Source: Vreelandella arcis (lineage in GTDB: Bacteria; Pseudomonadota; Gammaproteobacteria; Pseudomonadales; Halomonadaceae). From it: 64,000 nucleotides of DNA. The notes under the pieces were generated by a model that was given only the letters and a program-made list of their open reading frames with translations, had not been told where the DNA came from and searched no databases. Positions 8,637 through 18,765 of this stretch are shown here, in pieces. The stretch covers positions 204,944-268,943 of the forward strand of contig NZ_FNII01000006.1 of the NCBI RefSeq assembly GCF_900103865.1. Reading direction: 5' to 3'. Position numbers and translations under genes: made by a program. Position 1 is the stretch's first letter; every line of letters begins with the position of its first letter.

Positions 8637-10277
8637 TTGCCTGAACCACTCACTGTGCCGTCTTCATTAACGGCCACGGTCGATCGCTTGTTACCCAGCG
8701 CTCGGCTGGGTCGTCTCGGTCGCCTGCGCCGTGGGCTTGAGAAAGAAGGTCTGCGCGTTGATGCAAATGGCCACATTGCGCAAACGCCGCACCCGTACGC
8801 GTTGGGCTCTAAGTTAACCCATCCGCATATTACGACTGACTACTCTGAGGCGTTGTTAGAGTACATCACACCGGTTTTTTCGGAACCTCGGGAAGCACTG
8901 TGCTTTTTATCTGACCTGCACACTTTCTCCTATCATCACCTGGAAAACGAGTGGATCTGGCCGGGAAGCATGCCGTCGCGGTTGTCGGGTAATGACAGCG
9001 TGCCGATTGCCGATTACGGCTCTTCAAATGTCGGCACCATGAAATATGTTTACCGTAAAGGGCTCGACGTGCGCTACGGGCGCATCATGCAGGCTATTGC
9101 CGGGGTGCATTATAACGTCTCGTTACCCGACAATATGTGGCAGGCGCTGCGTGAGTTGGAAGAGGCGACGAATGTATCCTTCAACGATTATCGCTCGACC
9201 CGCTACTTCAGCATGATTCGGCATTTCCGTCGCCACAGTTGGTTGCTGCTATACCTCTTTGGAGCTTCCCCTGCGGTGGATAAAAGCTTTTTGCCGGAGG
9301 GCCAGGTGCCCGAAAAGCTCAAGCCGTTAAGCGACGATACCTACTATGCCCCCTACGCCACGACGTTGCGCATGTCGGATTTGGGCTATCAAAACAAGGT
9401 ACAGTCGCAGTTAAAAATTTGCTTCAACTCGCTGTCCAACTATGTGAATACACTTCGCCATGCGATTTCATCACCTTGGCCGGATTATCAAAAGCTAGGT
9501 GTAAAAACAGGCGACGAATGGCAGCAGCTTAATGCCAATATTCTGCAAATCGAGAACGAGTACTACAGCGATATTCGCCCCAAGCGGGTTGCAAAACATA
9601 ACGAAACACCCAGCCAAGCACTGGAAGCCCGGGGCGTGGAATACATCGAAATCCGTTGTTTGGATTTAAATCCTTTTGCCCCGCTGGGTATTGACGAAAC
9701 CCAGATGCGCTTTGTCGATACCTTCCTAATGTGGTGTTTGCTAAGCGACAGCCCGTGGATCTCGGATGAAGAGTGCGACCGGTTGGATGACAACCGTCGC
9801 TTAGTCGTGGAGCGCGGGCGAGACCCGGCCCTGACGCTGATTAACGACGGCGAAACCACGACCGTCCGGCAGTGGGGCGAGCAAATGTTTGCTGAAATGG
9901 CAGAAGTCGCGCGGCTACTGGATGCGGTAGAAGACGGCACGCCGCATGCAGCGGCACTAGAGGCGCTCGCGCCGCGTCTCAAAGATCCCTCGTTAACGCC
10001 ATCGGCTCAGTTGCTGGCGCAACTGCAAGCCGGCAACGGCTCACTCAGCGATACACTATTAAGCCTTGCCCAAGCCCAGGGCGTCGAGCTTAAAACCACG
10101 CCCATGCAGCGTTCGCGCGAAGCGTTATTAGCTCAGTTGGTTGATACCTCCCATCAACAACAGCACGATATCGAAGCCGATGATCAGGTGAGCTTTGACG
10201 AATTTTTATACGACTACTTTGCCCAAGCGCGGGAGTCGCGGATGTTATCGCCACTGCCAATGGAGAATAAACCATGA
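8637..10277 (+). CDS. gshA: Glutamate-cysteine ligase
   Basis: First enzyme of glutathione synthesis (proteobacterial class I GCL, about 546 aa). Family motifs include GLEKEGLRVD near the start, TTDYSEALLEYITP, GSMPSRL and YIEIRCLDLNPF. The GTG at 8628 overlaps the ribosome site AAGGAG (8623-8628), so the TTG at 8637, with 8-nt spacing, is the more likely start. The stop overlaps the dsbB start by 4 bp (ATGA), which indicates translational coupling of a thiol-redox pair. Confidence 0.93.
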   Translation: MPEPLTVPSSLTATVDRLLPSARLGRLGRLRRGLEKEGLRVDANGHIAQTPHPYALGSKLTHPHITTDYSEALLEYITPVFSEPREALCFLSDLHTFSYHHLENEWIWPGSMPSRLSGNDSVPIADYGSSNVGTMKYVYRKGLDVRYGRIMQAIAGVHYNVSLPDNMWQALRELEEATNVSFNDYRSTRYFSMIRHFRRHSWLLLYLFGASPAVDKSFLPEGQVPEKLKPLSDDTYYAPYATTLRMSDLGYQNKVQSQLKICFNSLSNYVNTLRHAISSPWPDYQKLGVKTGDEWQQLNANILQIENEYYSDIRPKRVAKHNETPSQALEARGVEYIEIRCLDLNPFAPLGIDETQMRFVDTFLMWCLLSDSPWISDEECDRLDDNRRLVVERGRDPALTLINDGETTTVRQWGEQMFAEMAEVARLLDAVEDGTPHAAALEALAPRLKDPSLTPSAQLLAQLQAGNGSLSDTLLSLAQAQGVELKTTPMQRSREALLAQLVDTSHQQQHDIEADDQVSFDEFLYDYFAQARESRMLSPLPMENKP

Positions 10278-10789
10278 AAACGCCGTCTATTCGTCCAGCG
10301 GCGCTGTTGGGGGTCGCTTTTTGTATCTTGATGATGGCGGTCGCGTTGGGGCTTGAGCATCTGGGTGGATTGGAACCTTGCCCGCTATGTATATTCCAGC
10401 GCGTGGCCGTGATAGCGACCGCGTTAGTGTTATTGATAGCCACGCTGCATAACCCCGCTGGACGGGCCGGCAAAGTGGTATACGGCGTGTTGGGGCTTTT
10501 GACGGCTGGTACAGGGGCCTTTATCGCAGGTCGCCATGTCTGGCTACAATCGTTGCCCGCTGATGAAGTGCCTTCCTGCGGCCCAGGCTTGGATTACATG
10601 ATGGATATTTTGCCGATGCAGGAGGTCGTCGCCATGGTTCTGACCGGCTCAGGCGAGTGCGCCAATATAGACTTCAGCCTATGGGGACTATCGCTACCGG
10701 CGTGGACGCTGATTGGCTTTGCACTACTGTTGCTCATACCACTACGTATGATTGTACTAGCGCGCCAGCGCGCAATGCTGTTCAGTTAA
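10274..10789 (+). CDS. dsbB: Disulfide bond formation protein DsbB
   Basis: A 171-aa inner-membrane quinone reductase that reoxidises DsbA. Four hydrophobic helices are visible. The first periplasmic loop holds C36-P-L-C39, and the second holds C102 and C129. All four catalytic cysteines are therefore present. The ATG overlaps the gshA stop (ATGA). Confidence 0.9.
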   Translation: MKTPSIRPAALLGVAFCILMMAVALGLEHLGGLEPCPLCIFQRVAVIATALVLLIATLHNPAGRAGKVVYGVLGLLTAGTGAFIAGRHVWLQSLPADEVPSCGPGLDYMMDILPMQEVVAMVLTGSGECANIDFSLWGLSLPAWTLIGFALLLLIPLRMIVLARQRAMLFS

Positions 10790-10896
10790 TAGGCTTAACC
10801 CAATATTAAGGAAACCATTCTGGCCAGGATTGACAGGGCCGAGTGGAAAAGCGAGTCTAGCTTTGTTAACGGTGGCGACAAGCAAGGAGAAGCCCC

Positions 10897-11385
10897 ATGC
10901 TCGAAGATTGCAAGAATGCCCAGGAGCGCTGGGGTGGCGTTCACAGCCTAATTGACCGGTGGCTGCAGCAACGTCGTGATTTATTGGTAAGTTTTATCGA
11001 GCTAAAAGAGGCCTGTGACGCAGAACTCGAAAGCGTCAGCAAGTCGCGCATTGATCATTTCAGCGAATCGCTGATGGATTATATCAGCGCGGGGCACTTT
11101 GAAATTTACCCCCAGCTTGCCGAGGAGGCCCGCGCCTTCAACGATGAAAGCGCGCTTCAAACGGCAGAAAAACTGCTCGAGCGTCTGGAGATGTCAACGG
11201 AGATGGTGCTGGCGTTCGATACCGATTACGCCTCATCGGTGAGTTGCCAGCAAAACCTTGCGCGGCTGCCTGCCTGGATAGATCGGCTGGCGCGTGGTTT
11301 AACCGAGCGCTTTGCTCTGGAAGATCAGCTCATCGCCCGCCTGCACGCAGCACACAGCCCCGAAACATCCAACGCCCCCGCCTGA
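10897..11385 (+). CDS. rsd: Rsd/AlgQ-family anti-sigma-70 regulator
   Basis: A 162-aa helical cytosolic protein. The start MLEDCKNAQERWGGVHSLID and FYEYLxxG-like centre (ESLMDYISAGHFEIYPQL) are typical of Rsd/AlgQ, which sequester sigma-70 in stationary phase (AlgQ in Pseudomonas also affects alginate genes). AAGGAG lies 8 bp before the ATG. It is followed by the REP array. The C-terminal tail is variable in this family. Confidence 0.85.
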   Translation: MLEDCKNAQERWGGVHSLIDRWLQQRRDLLVSFIELKEACDAELESVSKSRIDHFSESLMDYISAGHFEIYPQLAEEARAFNDESALQTAEKLLERLEMSTEMVLAFDTDYASSVSCQQNLARLPAWIDRLARGLTERFALEDQLIARLHAAHSPETSNAPA

Positions 11386-11428
11386 TAATAATAATCGTGC
11401 CGCCGCAGTTTAACGCTTGTAGATGACC

Positions 11429-11830
11429 TGATCGCCCGACAAGTCGGGCTCCTACATGGGCCCTGTGCATGCATTGGGTTTGTAGGAGCGCAATTCATTG
11501 CGCGATCAGGAATCATCGAGGCGCCGAGGGTGATTGCTTGTAGATGGCCTGATCGCCCGACAAGTCTGGCTCTTACAAGGGCTAGGTGCATGCATTGGTT
11601 TTCGTAGGAGCCTAATTCATTGGGCGATCAGCAATGATTGAGCCACCGCAGGTTATCGCCGACAAGTCTGGCTCTTACAGGGGCTAGCTGCATGCATTGG
11701 GTTTTGTAAGAGCTCAACTTGTTGAGCGATCATGACGGATCGGGCCGCCGCAGGTTATCGCCCGACAAGTTGGGCTCATACAGGGCTGTATGCATTGGGT
11801 TTGTAGGAGCGCAATTCATTGCGCGATCAG
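11429..11830. repeat. Four-unit REP/BIME array
   Basis: Four near-copies of a paired inverted element at 11429-11509, 11550-11630, 11654-11732 and 11755-11830. Each unit starts GATCGCCCGACAAGT(C/T)GGGCTC(C/T/A)TACA, has a short spacer containing GTGCATGCATTGG, and ends TGTAGGAGCGCAATTCATTG followed by CGCGATCA. Both halves form hairpins. The form is that of extragenic palindromes described in Pseudomonas. The array fills the 479-bp space between the convergent rsd and RND genes; units 2 and 3 carry the most changes. Confidence 0.9.
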
Positions 11831-11864
11831 CAGTGATCATGGCGCCGAAAGTGATTGCTTGTTG

Positions 11865-14800
11865 TCAGCGCCATCGCCCCCCTATCACCAGCATGCAGGG
11901 TGTAAGCAGCAGCGTGAGCGCGGTGGCAAAGGTGAGTCCGCCGGCAATGGCGCTCGACATCTGTGTCCACCATTGCGCTGAAGGCGCATTAAAGCCAAGC
12001 GCCGGGGCGAATAAATTAACGTTAATGCCGAGTACCATCGGCATTAACCCAAGCACCGTGGTGATGGCGGTAAGCAATACCGGGCGTAGGCGCAGGCTGC
12101 CTGCTTCCAACGCTGCCTCTGTTGGGGTTATACCTTGACCACGCAGTTCGTTGTAAGTGTCGATCAAGACGATATTGTTGTTCACCACGATCCCCGCCAG
12201 CGCGATGACCCCCATACCGACCATAACAATGCCAAACGCTTGGCCGGTGATCAGCAGCCCCATCAATACCCCAGCCGTCGAAAACACAATGGCCGAAAGC
12301 ACCAGCACCGCCTGGTAATAGCTATTGAACTGGGTCACCAAAATCAATGCCATCAGGCCAATGGCAATCAAGAAGGCGCTCACTAGGAACTGCATCGATT
12401 CCTGCTGATCCTCCTGCTCCCCGGCTACGTTGACCATCAAGCCATCTGGCAGCTTATCTTGGCCTGCGGCTAATAACGCTTGCAGGCGCTCGTCAGCCAA
12501 GTAGCCGGGCACTAAATCCGCCTCAATGGTAATTGCACGGCGCCCATCAATACGGTTCAGGGTGCCTACTTTGGGGGCAGGCGTAAACTCAACAAAGTGA
12601 GCAATCGGCACCTGACCACGCGGGGTGTTAATGGTTAAACGCTCAAGCTGGTTGAGCGTGCGCCAGTGTTCCGGCAATCGCACGCGAATATCGACTTCAT
12701 CATTAGCGGTAGGAGGGCGGTAGCTAGCGACTTGTAGCCCTGTAGTGAGCAGTTGAACGGCACTACCAATGGTGGTGATATCGGTGCCCATGCGGGCGGC
12801 CGCTTCTCGGTCGACGTTTACCTGCCACTCCACCCCAGGCAGGCTGCGGTTATCCTGAATGTCGGTGAAGCCGCCCAGCTCGCGCATCAGCGCGATAATT
12901 TGATCAACCCCAGCGTCGGCAATGTCGGGGTCGGTGGCACTCACTTCCAGCACAATGGGCTTCCCGCCGCCGGGGCCCATTTCCTGCTCCTGGAATTCCA
13001 GGATAATGCCGGGAATATCCTGGGTACGCTCAGCCATATCGTCCAGAATCACACGGGCAGGGCGGCGCTTGTGCCAGTCGATAAACTGAAACTGCAGCAT
13101 CCCAATGACATCGTTGCCCATTTGCTGGTTGGGTACCGCAAAAGAGCGGGCATATAGCGCTTCGACTTCCCCCATGTCGCCCAGCCGGTGTTCTACTCGC
13201 CGTAGAATGGCATCGGTTTCTTCGGCGGAAAAATCGCCGCGGGCGCGCACCAGCACTTGGGCGCTGTCGGGCTCTACGTTGGGGAAAAAATCAACGCCGT
13301 GATTAAATCGGGCATAGCCGGTGTACAGCAGCGCAATTAGCAGTAGTGCAAATAGCAGCACCCAAGCGGGGTGCTGCAATAAGCGCCCCAGCACGCGGCG
13401 ATAGCCACGCCCAAGCGCCGTACTTTCGTTAATGGGGCCAGCACTTGCAGGGGCTGAGTGAGACGTACGGGTAAACAACCGCCCTAGGGTGGGCAAAAAC
13501 ACCAGTGCCATGGCCAGCGATGCGAGTAGGCATAAGATGACCGTTGCTGGCAGGTACTTCATGAACTGTCCCACCACGCCGGGCCAAAACAGCAGCGGCA
13601 GAAATACCGCCAGTGTGGTGGCGGTGGACGCAATCACCGGCCAGCTCATTCGAGTTGCCGCGTTTAACCATGCCTGATGGGGTGTTTGCCCTTCATGGAG
13701 GTGGCGATCGGCCAGCTCGCTGACCACAATGGCGCCATCCACCAACATGCCCGCTACCAAAATCAGCCCGAACAACACCACAATATTGAGCGTAAAACCA
13801 AACGCCCAGATCAATAGAATACCGGTTAAAAAAGCGCCGGGGATGGTGAGGCCGACCAGCAGTGCCATACGCCAGCCCATTACCGCCACCACCACAATCA
13901 GCACTAGCACGACGGCGGTTACCACGTTGTTCAATAGCTCAGAGAGCATGTTTTCTACGGTCTCTGATTCGTCCAAAATCGTGGTTATACGCAACTGTTC
14001 GGGCAGTAGGTCATCCGCTTGGGCAAAGCGATCCCGAACTGCTTCAATGGTGGCGATAATATTTGCCCCGGCACGTTTGGAAATCTCCAGTACTACCGCA
14101 GGCTGGCCATCAATGCGCGCAAACCCTTCCGGATCTTTGAAGGTGGGGTTGATCCACGCCACGTCGCCAAAGGTGACCACCTGGTCATCGTCAACCTTCA
14201 CCGGCATGTTCATAACATCGTTTAACGATTCGATAATGCCAGGGACTTTTAGCGCCAGTCGCCCCGCGCCGGTATCCAAACTACCCGCTGCCACCAAGCG
14301 GTTATTGCGTGAAACCCGATTAAATAGCGTATCGAAATCAACGCTATAGCTGTCTAGAACCAGCGGGTCGACGACAATTTCCAAAAGGTCTTCCCGCTCA
14401 CCGGCAATATCGACTTCCAGCACATCCGCAATGCCTTCAATTTCCTCCTTCATGCGGCGTGCAATGGTCATGCGTTCGCGGGTGTCCAGTGCTCCGGAAA
14501 GCCCGATGCTCAGCACCGGAAACTCGGAGACGTTGACCTCCATCACCCGCGGCTCTTCGGCCTCATCCGGTAGACTGCTACGCGCGATATCAACGCGCTC
14601 GCGCACATCGGAAAGCGCCGTGTCGGGGTCAAAGCCAGGGTCGAACTCCAGGGTAACCGAGCCATGCCCCTGGTTGGACTGCGCGGTAAACTTGCGTAGC
14701 CCTTCAATCCCTCGCAGTTCTTGCTCCATCGGGCGGATCAGCAGCCGTTCGGCGTCTTCAGGGCTAACACCTTCTAATGAAAGCGAGACATAAATAATCG

Positions 14801-14930
14801 GGATGGTAACGTCGGGATTGGCTTCCTTGGGGATCACCTGCCAAGCGGTGGTGCCCGCCAGCAATAGCCCGACCAGTAACAGAAGGGTGGTGCGCGTGTG
14901 GGTGAGCGCCGTATTAATCAACTGACGCAT
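11865..14930 (-). CDS. RND efflux transporter, inner-membrane permease
   Basis: A protein of about 1021 aa in the AcrB/HAE superfamily, driving proton-coupled export. Topology is typical: TM1 near residues 10-30, large periplasmic loop, TM2-6 (about 330-480), a second loop, then TM7-12 to the end. At the TM4 proton-relay site, AcrB has two Asp, but this protein reads LVDGAIVVSE (near residue 398), so only one Asp remains. The TM10 segment VVNNNIVLIDTYNE is conserved. The GTG at 14936 is possible, but AGGAAGG sits better for the ATG at 14930. The gene overlaps the 3' end of its membrane-fusion partner. Substrate unknown. Confidence 0.92.
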   Translation of the reverse strand: MRQLINTALTHTRTTLLLLVGLLLAGTTAWQVIPKEANPDVTIPIIYVSLSLEGVSPEDAERLLIRPMEQELRGIEGLRKFTAQSNQGHGSVTLEFDPGFDPDTALSDVRERVDIARSSLPDEAEEPRVMEVNVSEFPVLSIGLSGALDTRERMTIARRMKEEIEGIADVLEVDIAGEREDLLEIVVDPLVLDSYSVDFDTLFNRVSRNNRLVAAGSLDTGAGRLALKVPGIIESLNDVMNMPVKVDDDQVVTFGDVAWINPTFKDPEGFARIDGQPAVVLEISKRAGANIIATIEAVRDRFAQADDLLPEQLRITTILDESETVENMLSELLNNVVTAVVLVLIVVVAVMGWRMALLVGLTIPGAFLTGILLIWAFGFTLNIVVLFGLILVAGMLVDGAIVVSELADRHLHEGQTPHQAWLNAATRMSWPVIASTATTLAVFLPLLFWPGVVGQFMKYLPATVILCLLASLAMALVFLPTLGRLFTRTSHSAPASAGPINESTALGRGYRRVLGRLLQHPAWVLLFALLLIALLYTGYARFNHGVDFFPNVEPDSAQVLVRARGDFSAEETDAILRRVEHRLGDMGEVEALYARSFAVPNQQMGNDVIGMLQFQFIDWHKRRPARVILDDMAERTQDIPGIILEFQEQEMGPGGGKPIVLEVSATDPDIADAGVDQIIALMRELGGFTDIQDNRSLPGVEWQVNVDREAAARMGTDITTIGSAVQLLTTGLQVASYRPPTANDEVDIRVRLPEHWRTLNQLERLTINTPRGQVPIAHFVEFTPAPKVGTLNRIDGRRAITIEADLVPGYLADERLQALLAAGQDKLPDGLMVNVAGEQEDQQESMQFLVSAFLIAIGLMALILVTQFNSYYQAVLVLSAIVFSTAGVLMGLLITGQAFGIVMVGMGVIALAGIVVNNNIVLIDTYNELRGQGITPTEAALEAGSLRLRPVLLTAITTVLGLMPMVLGINVNLFAPALGFNAPSAQWWTQMSSAIAGGLTFATALTLLLTPCMLVIGGRWR

Positions 14931-16005
14931 GACCACCTTCCTGAACAGGCACGGGCGTTACTCTCTCGCCTGGGCTGACTAAGCCTGCCCCAAGGGTAAT
15001 CAACTCAACGGGATCGGGCAGGCCAGTAACGTAAGCACGTTCGGTACCAGCGCTGACTAACTCAATGGCGGTTTGGGCAACGCGGTTATCTTCAACAATA
15101 TGTTTGATGGCTAATTGACCCTGCTCGTTGAGGTTGAACAGGGCGGGTGACAGTGTATGAACCTGGCGTGGCGGAAGCGTCACAGTGAATTCGGCGCTGC
15201 CCCCCGCCAAGCGCAGCCTATCAGGGTTGTCCAGCATCACTTCGATATAAAACGTTCGGGTGGCTTCGTCGGCACGGCGGCTAATGTAAGACACCTCGCC
15301 AGAAAGCGAGTGGCCATTGAGTAGCCGCGCGGTGACCGGCAGGCCAACGCTCAAATCGCCTATCTGCTGTTGGGAGACCCAGGCGGTGCCGGTTAAGCGG
15401 CGATCATCAATCAGTCTTGCCCACTCCTCGCCAGGCTGCAGCAAATCGCCAAGCTCTACTTGCACGCGGTCAAGCATGCCTGCAAAGGGTGCAGTGGGGC
15501 GGGTATCGCTTAGTTGTTTTTCCAGTTGGGCCACTTGCGCGGCGCTGGCGCTGAGCGCGCTTTGCCGACGTAGCAGCTCCGGCTGGGAAATCAGCTCGCG
15601 GTTGCGTAGGCTTTGGGCACCCGCAAGCTCTGCCTCAGCGAGGGCCCGTTCATCGCGTGCCTGCTGTAACCGCTGAGGGAGGGCATCGTTATTCAGCACC
15701 AGTAGCGTTTCCCCCTGGCTGACCATTTCCCCCTGGGTCACGGGCTTTTCCGCCACATAGCCGGTTACGTTGGCGCGCAGCCGTGTTTCGCGTTGGGCGG
15801 TAAGTTGGCCTTGCAACACCTGTTGGGGAACATACGGGGTGCTTTGCTGGGTGATTACTTCCACCCGAGGCGTTGTGTCGCGTTCAGTGGCGTTTGATTC
15901 AGGTGGCGTGCTTTGGAAATGCTGGAAATCGCCAACCGCCAGCCATATCCCCAATACCAGTACGAGGAGGCTGGCCAGGGCGTAAGAGATGGGGATTCGT
16001 CGCAT
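14914..16005 (-). CDS. RND efflux periplasmic adaptor (membrane fusion protein)
   Basis: A 363-aa HlyD/AcrA-family adaptor. Residues 1-27 form an uncleaved or signal-anchor helix (ALASLLVLVLGIWLAVGDF); I see no lipobox Cys. It continues with a barrel-sandwich/lipoyl segment (NVTGYVAEKPVTQGEMVSQG about 79-98), a helical hairpin of about 50 residues, the second half of the lipoyl domain (PFAGMLDRVQVELGDLL) and a beta-barrel. It overlaps the permease start by 17 bp, so the two are one operon. No outer-membrane TolC-type gene accompanies them, so a shared TolC from elsewhere is likely. Confidence 0.9.
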   Translation of the reverse strand: MRRIPISYALASLLVLVLGIWLAVGDFQHFQSTPPESNATERDTTPRVEVITQQSTPYVPQQVLQGQLTAQRETRLRANVTGYVAEKPVTQGEMVSQGETLLVLNNDALPQRLQQARDERALAEAELAGAQSLRNRELISQPELLRRQSALSASAAQVAQLEKQLSDTRPTAPFAGMLDRVQVELGDLLQPGEEWARLIDDRRLTGTAWVSQQQIGDLSVGLPVTARLLNGHSLSGEVSYISRRADEATRTFYIEVMLDNPDRLRLAGGSAEFTVTLPPRQVHTLSPALFNLNEQGQLAIKHIVEDNRVAQTAIELVSAGTERAYVTGLPDPVELITLGAGLVSPGERVTPVPVQEGGHASVD

Positions 16006-16262
16006 GGGGTATTGATATCCCTAGTAACCCAAAAAATATGTCGCAGGGTAAAGCGTCGTAAGGTAGAGCAAAGCAGAAAGCTAAGCTAAATACCCCGACA
16101 TACCATAGCGCAACTGGCGTCTAGCGGCGAGTACCAAGCCGCTGTTTGGATTGGAGTCGTCTGTTTGTCTGATTGAGTTTTTTTTATCCTGGGCATACCA
16201 TCTTCTGCTGAACCACTCCTCAGGCGAGAACCATCCCTAGGTTAACCAATCAAGGAGCAACG

Positions 16263-17237
16263 ATGAAAGATCCAGTACGTATTGCGATTACCGGCGGTGC
16301 CGGCCAGATCAGCTACTCTCTCATTTTCCGCATCGCCGCTGGCGACATGCTGGGGCCGGATCAGCCTGTTATTCTCCAACTGCTGGAAATTCCCCCGGCA
16401 ATGGACGCCCTGAACGGCGTGGTCATGGAAGTTAACGACTGTGCCTTCCCGCTGGTACAAGACATCGTCGCCACCGACGACCCCAACGTCGCGTTCAAAG
16501 ACGCCGACTTCGCCCTGCTGGTCGGTGCACGTCCGCGTGGGCCGGGTATGGAGCGTAAAGATCTGCTCGAAGCCAACGCAGCGATCTTCTCCGTGCAAGG
16601 CAAAGCGCTGAACGACCACGCCAGCCGTGATGTGAAAGTGCTGGTAGTGGGTAACCCGGCCAACACCAACGCGCTAATCGCATCCTGCAACGCGCCGGAT
16701 CTGGATGTCGGCCAGTTCACCGCCATGACGCGCCTGGATCACAACCGCGCCCTGACGCAGCTGGCTCAGAAAACCGGCAAGCACGTCACCGACGTTGAAG
16801 ACTTGATCATCTGGGGCAACCACAGTGCTACCCAGTACCCGGATCTGGCCCAGTGCAAAGTCGACGGCAAGCCAGCGTTCGATCTGGTTCAGCGTGACTG
16901 GTACGAAAACGACTTTATCCCCACCGTGCAGCAGCGCGGCGCGGCGATTATCAAGGCACGTGGCGCTTCCTCTGCCGCTTCTGCTGCCTCTTCCGCTATC
17001 GACCATATGCACGACTGGGCGCTGGGATCTAAAGGCATCGTCAGCATGGCCATTCCGTCCGACGGCAGCTACGGCATCGAAGAAGGCATCATCTACTCCT
17101 ACCCAGTGCGTTGCCAGGGTGGCCAGTATGAAATTGTGCAAGGCTTTGAAATTGACCAATTCAGCCAAGAGAAGATGAAAGCTACCGAGAATGAGCTGCG
17201 CGAAGAGCGTGCGGCGGTTGAGCATCTGCTCGGCTAA
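16263..17237 (+). CDS. mdh: Malate dehydrogenase (NAD)
   Basis: A TCA-cycle enzyme of 324 aa that oxidises malate to oxaloacetate. It is of the bacterial/cytosolic MalDH type: NAD motif [20 protein letters not shown] at residues 9-28, substrate-binding arginines in [23 protein letters not shown], and TRLDHNRA with the catalytic His in [22 protein letters not shown] precedes the ATG. A strong terminator follows at 17277, so it is probably monocistronic. An alanine/serine-rich stretch ([13 protein letters not shown]) lies at the usual loop position. Confidence 0.96.
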   Translation: MKDPVRIAITGGAGQISYSLIFRIAAGDMLGPDQPVILQLLEIPPAMDALNGVVMEVNDCAFPLVQDIVATDDPNVAFKDADFALLVGARPRGPGMERKDLLEANAAIFSVQGKALNDHASRDVKVLVVGNPANTNALIASCNAPDLDVGQFTAMTRLDHNRALTQLAQKTGKHVTDVEDLIIWGNHSATQYPDLAQCKVDGKPAFDLVQRDWYENDFIPTVQQRGAAIIKARGASSAASAASSAIDHMHDWALGSKGIVSMAIPSDGSYGIEEGIIYSYPVRCQGGQYEIVQGFEIDQFSQEKMKATENELREERAAVEHLLG

Positions 17238-17276
17238 ACGCTTTCGCTGCTGCTTTTATATAAGCGCCAGTAACGC

Positions 17277-17309
17277 AAAACCCCGCAAGCCATGCTTGTG
17301 GGGTTTTTT
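17277..17309 (+). terminator. Rho-independent terminator after mdh
   Basis: Stem CCCCGCAAGC/GCTTGTGGGG (10 bp with one G-U pair), 3-nt loop CAT, flanked by AAAA and TTTTTT. It lies 40 bp after the mdh stop. Confidence 0.92.
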
Positions 17310-17355
17310 ACATCTTACAAATCCTTTCACCGTTCACTATCCACTCTGCAATTTC

Positions 17356-18012
17356 TCAATCCCGCAGGCTCATTATCCGCCATTGGCGCTCTTCGGCGAC
17401 GTTGCGTAGGGTGTCGTCGGGATCCACGGCGACCGGGTGGTCGACTTGCTCCAATAGCGGCAGGTCGTTGTGAGAATCGCTGTAAAACCATGCCTCGTCC
17501 ATGCTCTGCTCTTGTTCCTCCAGCCACTGCTTAAGGCGGGTCACTTTACCTTCGCGATAGCTAGGCACGCCCAGCGCGCGGCCGGTGTAATGGCCGTCAA
17601 TACGTTCGGGCTCAACGGCAATCAGGTGGTCAACGCCCAAGCGCTTGGCAATCGGCTGGGTAATAAAGCGGTTCGTGGCGGTAATGATCAGCAGCGTATC
17701 GCCCTTGGTGCGGTGGCGGGCGAGTAATTCTTCCGCCTTAGGCAAAATATGCGGCTCGATTTTGCTAGCCATAAATTGCTGATGCCAGGCGGCCAGTTGT
17801 TCGGGGGTGTTGTCGGCGAGCGGCTTGAGCGCTACTTCCAAAAACGCCGCCATATCCAGGTTGCCCGCTTGGTAATCGGCCATAAAACGCTCGTTGGCTT
17901 CGCGGTAGGCAATAGGGTCTACCGCGCCTTGTTCGAGTAAAAACTCGCCCCAAGCGTGATCGCTATCGGTGGATAGCAATGTATTATCCAAATCGAAAAT
18001 GGCCAGACTCAC
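17356..18012 (-). CDS. HAD-IB family phosphatase (possible histidinol-phosphatase)
   Basis: A HAD phosphatase of about 218 aa related to SerB. Motif I is FDLDNTLLSTDSDH, motif II is LLIITATN, and motif III/IV is YSDSHNDLPLLEQV. The best ribosome site, AAGGGGAG, precedes the GTG at 18012, and I use that in preference to the ATG at 18033 or the GTG at 18045. The divergent rppH-ptsP arrangement matches Pseudomonas, where the equivalent gene is described as a histidinol-phosphate phosphatase; applying that role here is inference from context. Confidence 0.78.
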   Translation of the reverse strand: MSLAIFDLDNTLLSTDSDHAWGEFLLEQGAVDPIAYREANERFMADYQAGNLDMAAFLEVALKPLADNTPEQLAAWHQQFMASKIEPHILPKAEELLARHRTKGDTLLIITATNRFITQPIAKRLGVDHLIAVEPERIDGHYTGRALGVPSYREGKVTRLKQWLEEQEQSMDEAWFYSDSHNDLPLLEQVDHPVAVDPDDTLRNVAEERQWRIMSLRD

Positions 18013-18208
18013 GGTGCTCCCCTTATCGTTCATAATGATTAACACAAGGCGTGTTATTGGGCTTTAGCGGGGGCGGATTATCGCAGAGTCATCGGGGCTT
18101 TCCCACCAAGATAGCGCGTGCGTTGGTAAGTTAGCGTCATATTGTATTGATACGTCTGTTGTCCTTGTGGAAAAATGGCGATAACTGAAAATTTATAAGG
18201 TGATGTCC

Positions 18209-18700
18209 GTGATCGACGCTGACGGCTTTCGCCCCAATGTTGGCATTATTATCGCCAACCGCCAGGGGCAGCTGCTATGGGCGCGTCGTGTAGGGCAAAA
18301 TGCGTGGCAGTTTCCCCAGGGAGGCATTAAAGCAAGCGAGACGCCGCAACAAGCACTTTTTCGTGAGCTTCACGAAGAAATTGGCCTGACCGCCAATGAT
18401 GTTGATATTGTCGCCTGCACCCGGGGCTGGCTGCGCTACCGTCTGCCACGACGCATGATTCGCACACATTCGCGACCGGTTTGTATCGGCCAAAAGCAGA
18501 AGTGGTTTTTACTCGAAATCCGCTGTGAGGAAAGCCGTATCTGTATGACGGCAACGCCACAACCCGAGTTTGATGGGTGGCGCTGGGTAAGCTACTGGTA
18601 CCCCCTCGGCCAAGTGGTGCCGTTTAAGCGTGAAGTGTATCGCCGCGCGCTCCGCGAGCTATCGCCCCGCGTTCAACGACTGGCACTATTCGACGAGTGA
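18209..18700 (+). CDS. rppH: RNA pyrophosphohydrolase RppH
   Basis: A Nudix enzyme of about 163 aa that removes pyrophosphate from 5'-triphosphate mRNA and so starts RNA decay. The Nudix box is [20 protein letters not shown]; the N-terminus [20 protein letters not shown] aligns with E. coli RppH. The GTG at 18209 (AAGG 8 bp upstream) fits that alignment; GTG 18200 and ATG 18203 are alternatives that overlap the ribosome site. It is followed by ptsP after 65 bp, the usual pairing. Confidence 0.93.
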   Translation: MIDADGFRPNVGIIIANRQGQLLWARRVGQNAWQFPQGGIKASETPQQALFRELHEEIGLTANDVDIVACTRGWLRYRLPRRMIRTHSRPVCIGQKQKWFLLEIRCEESRICMTATPQPEFDGWRWVSYWYPLGQVVPFKREVYRRALRELSPRVQRLALFDE

Positions 18701-18765
18701 GCCGCAGCGTCCTTCGATAGGGCGGCGGCTGACTGCCCAGGAATTCCTCAGCGAGGCTTATCACA

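Noticed and set aside
11429..11830. Possible CRISPR array
   Set aside because: The units are paired palindromes with similar, not unique, spacers, and no cas genes are near.
13729..14349. 206-aa open frame on the plus strand
   Set aside because: It lies wholly antisense to the RND permease, and its Ser/Thr/Arg-rich composition is that of a reverse-frame shadow.
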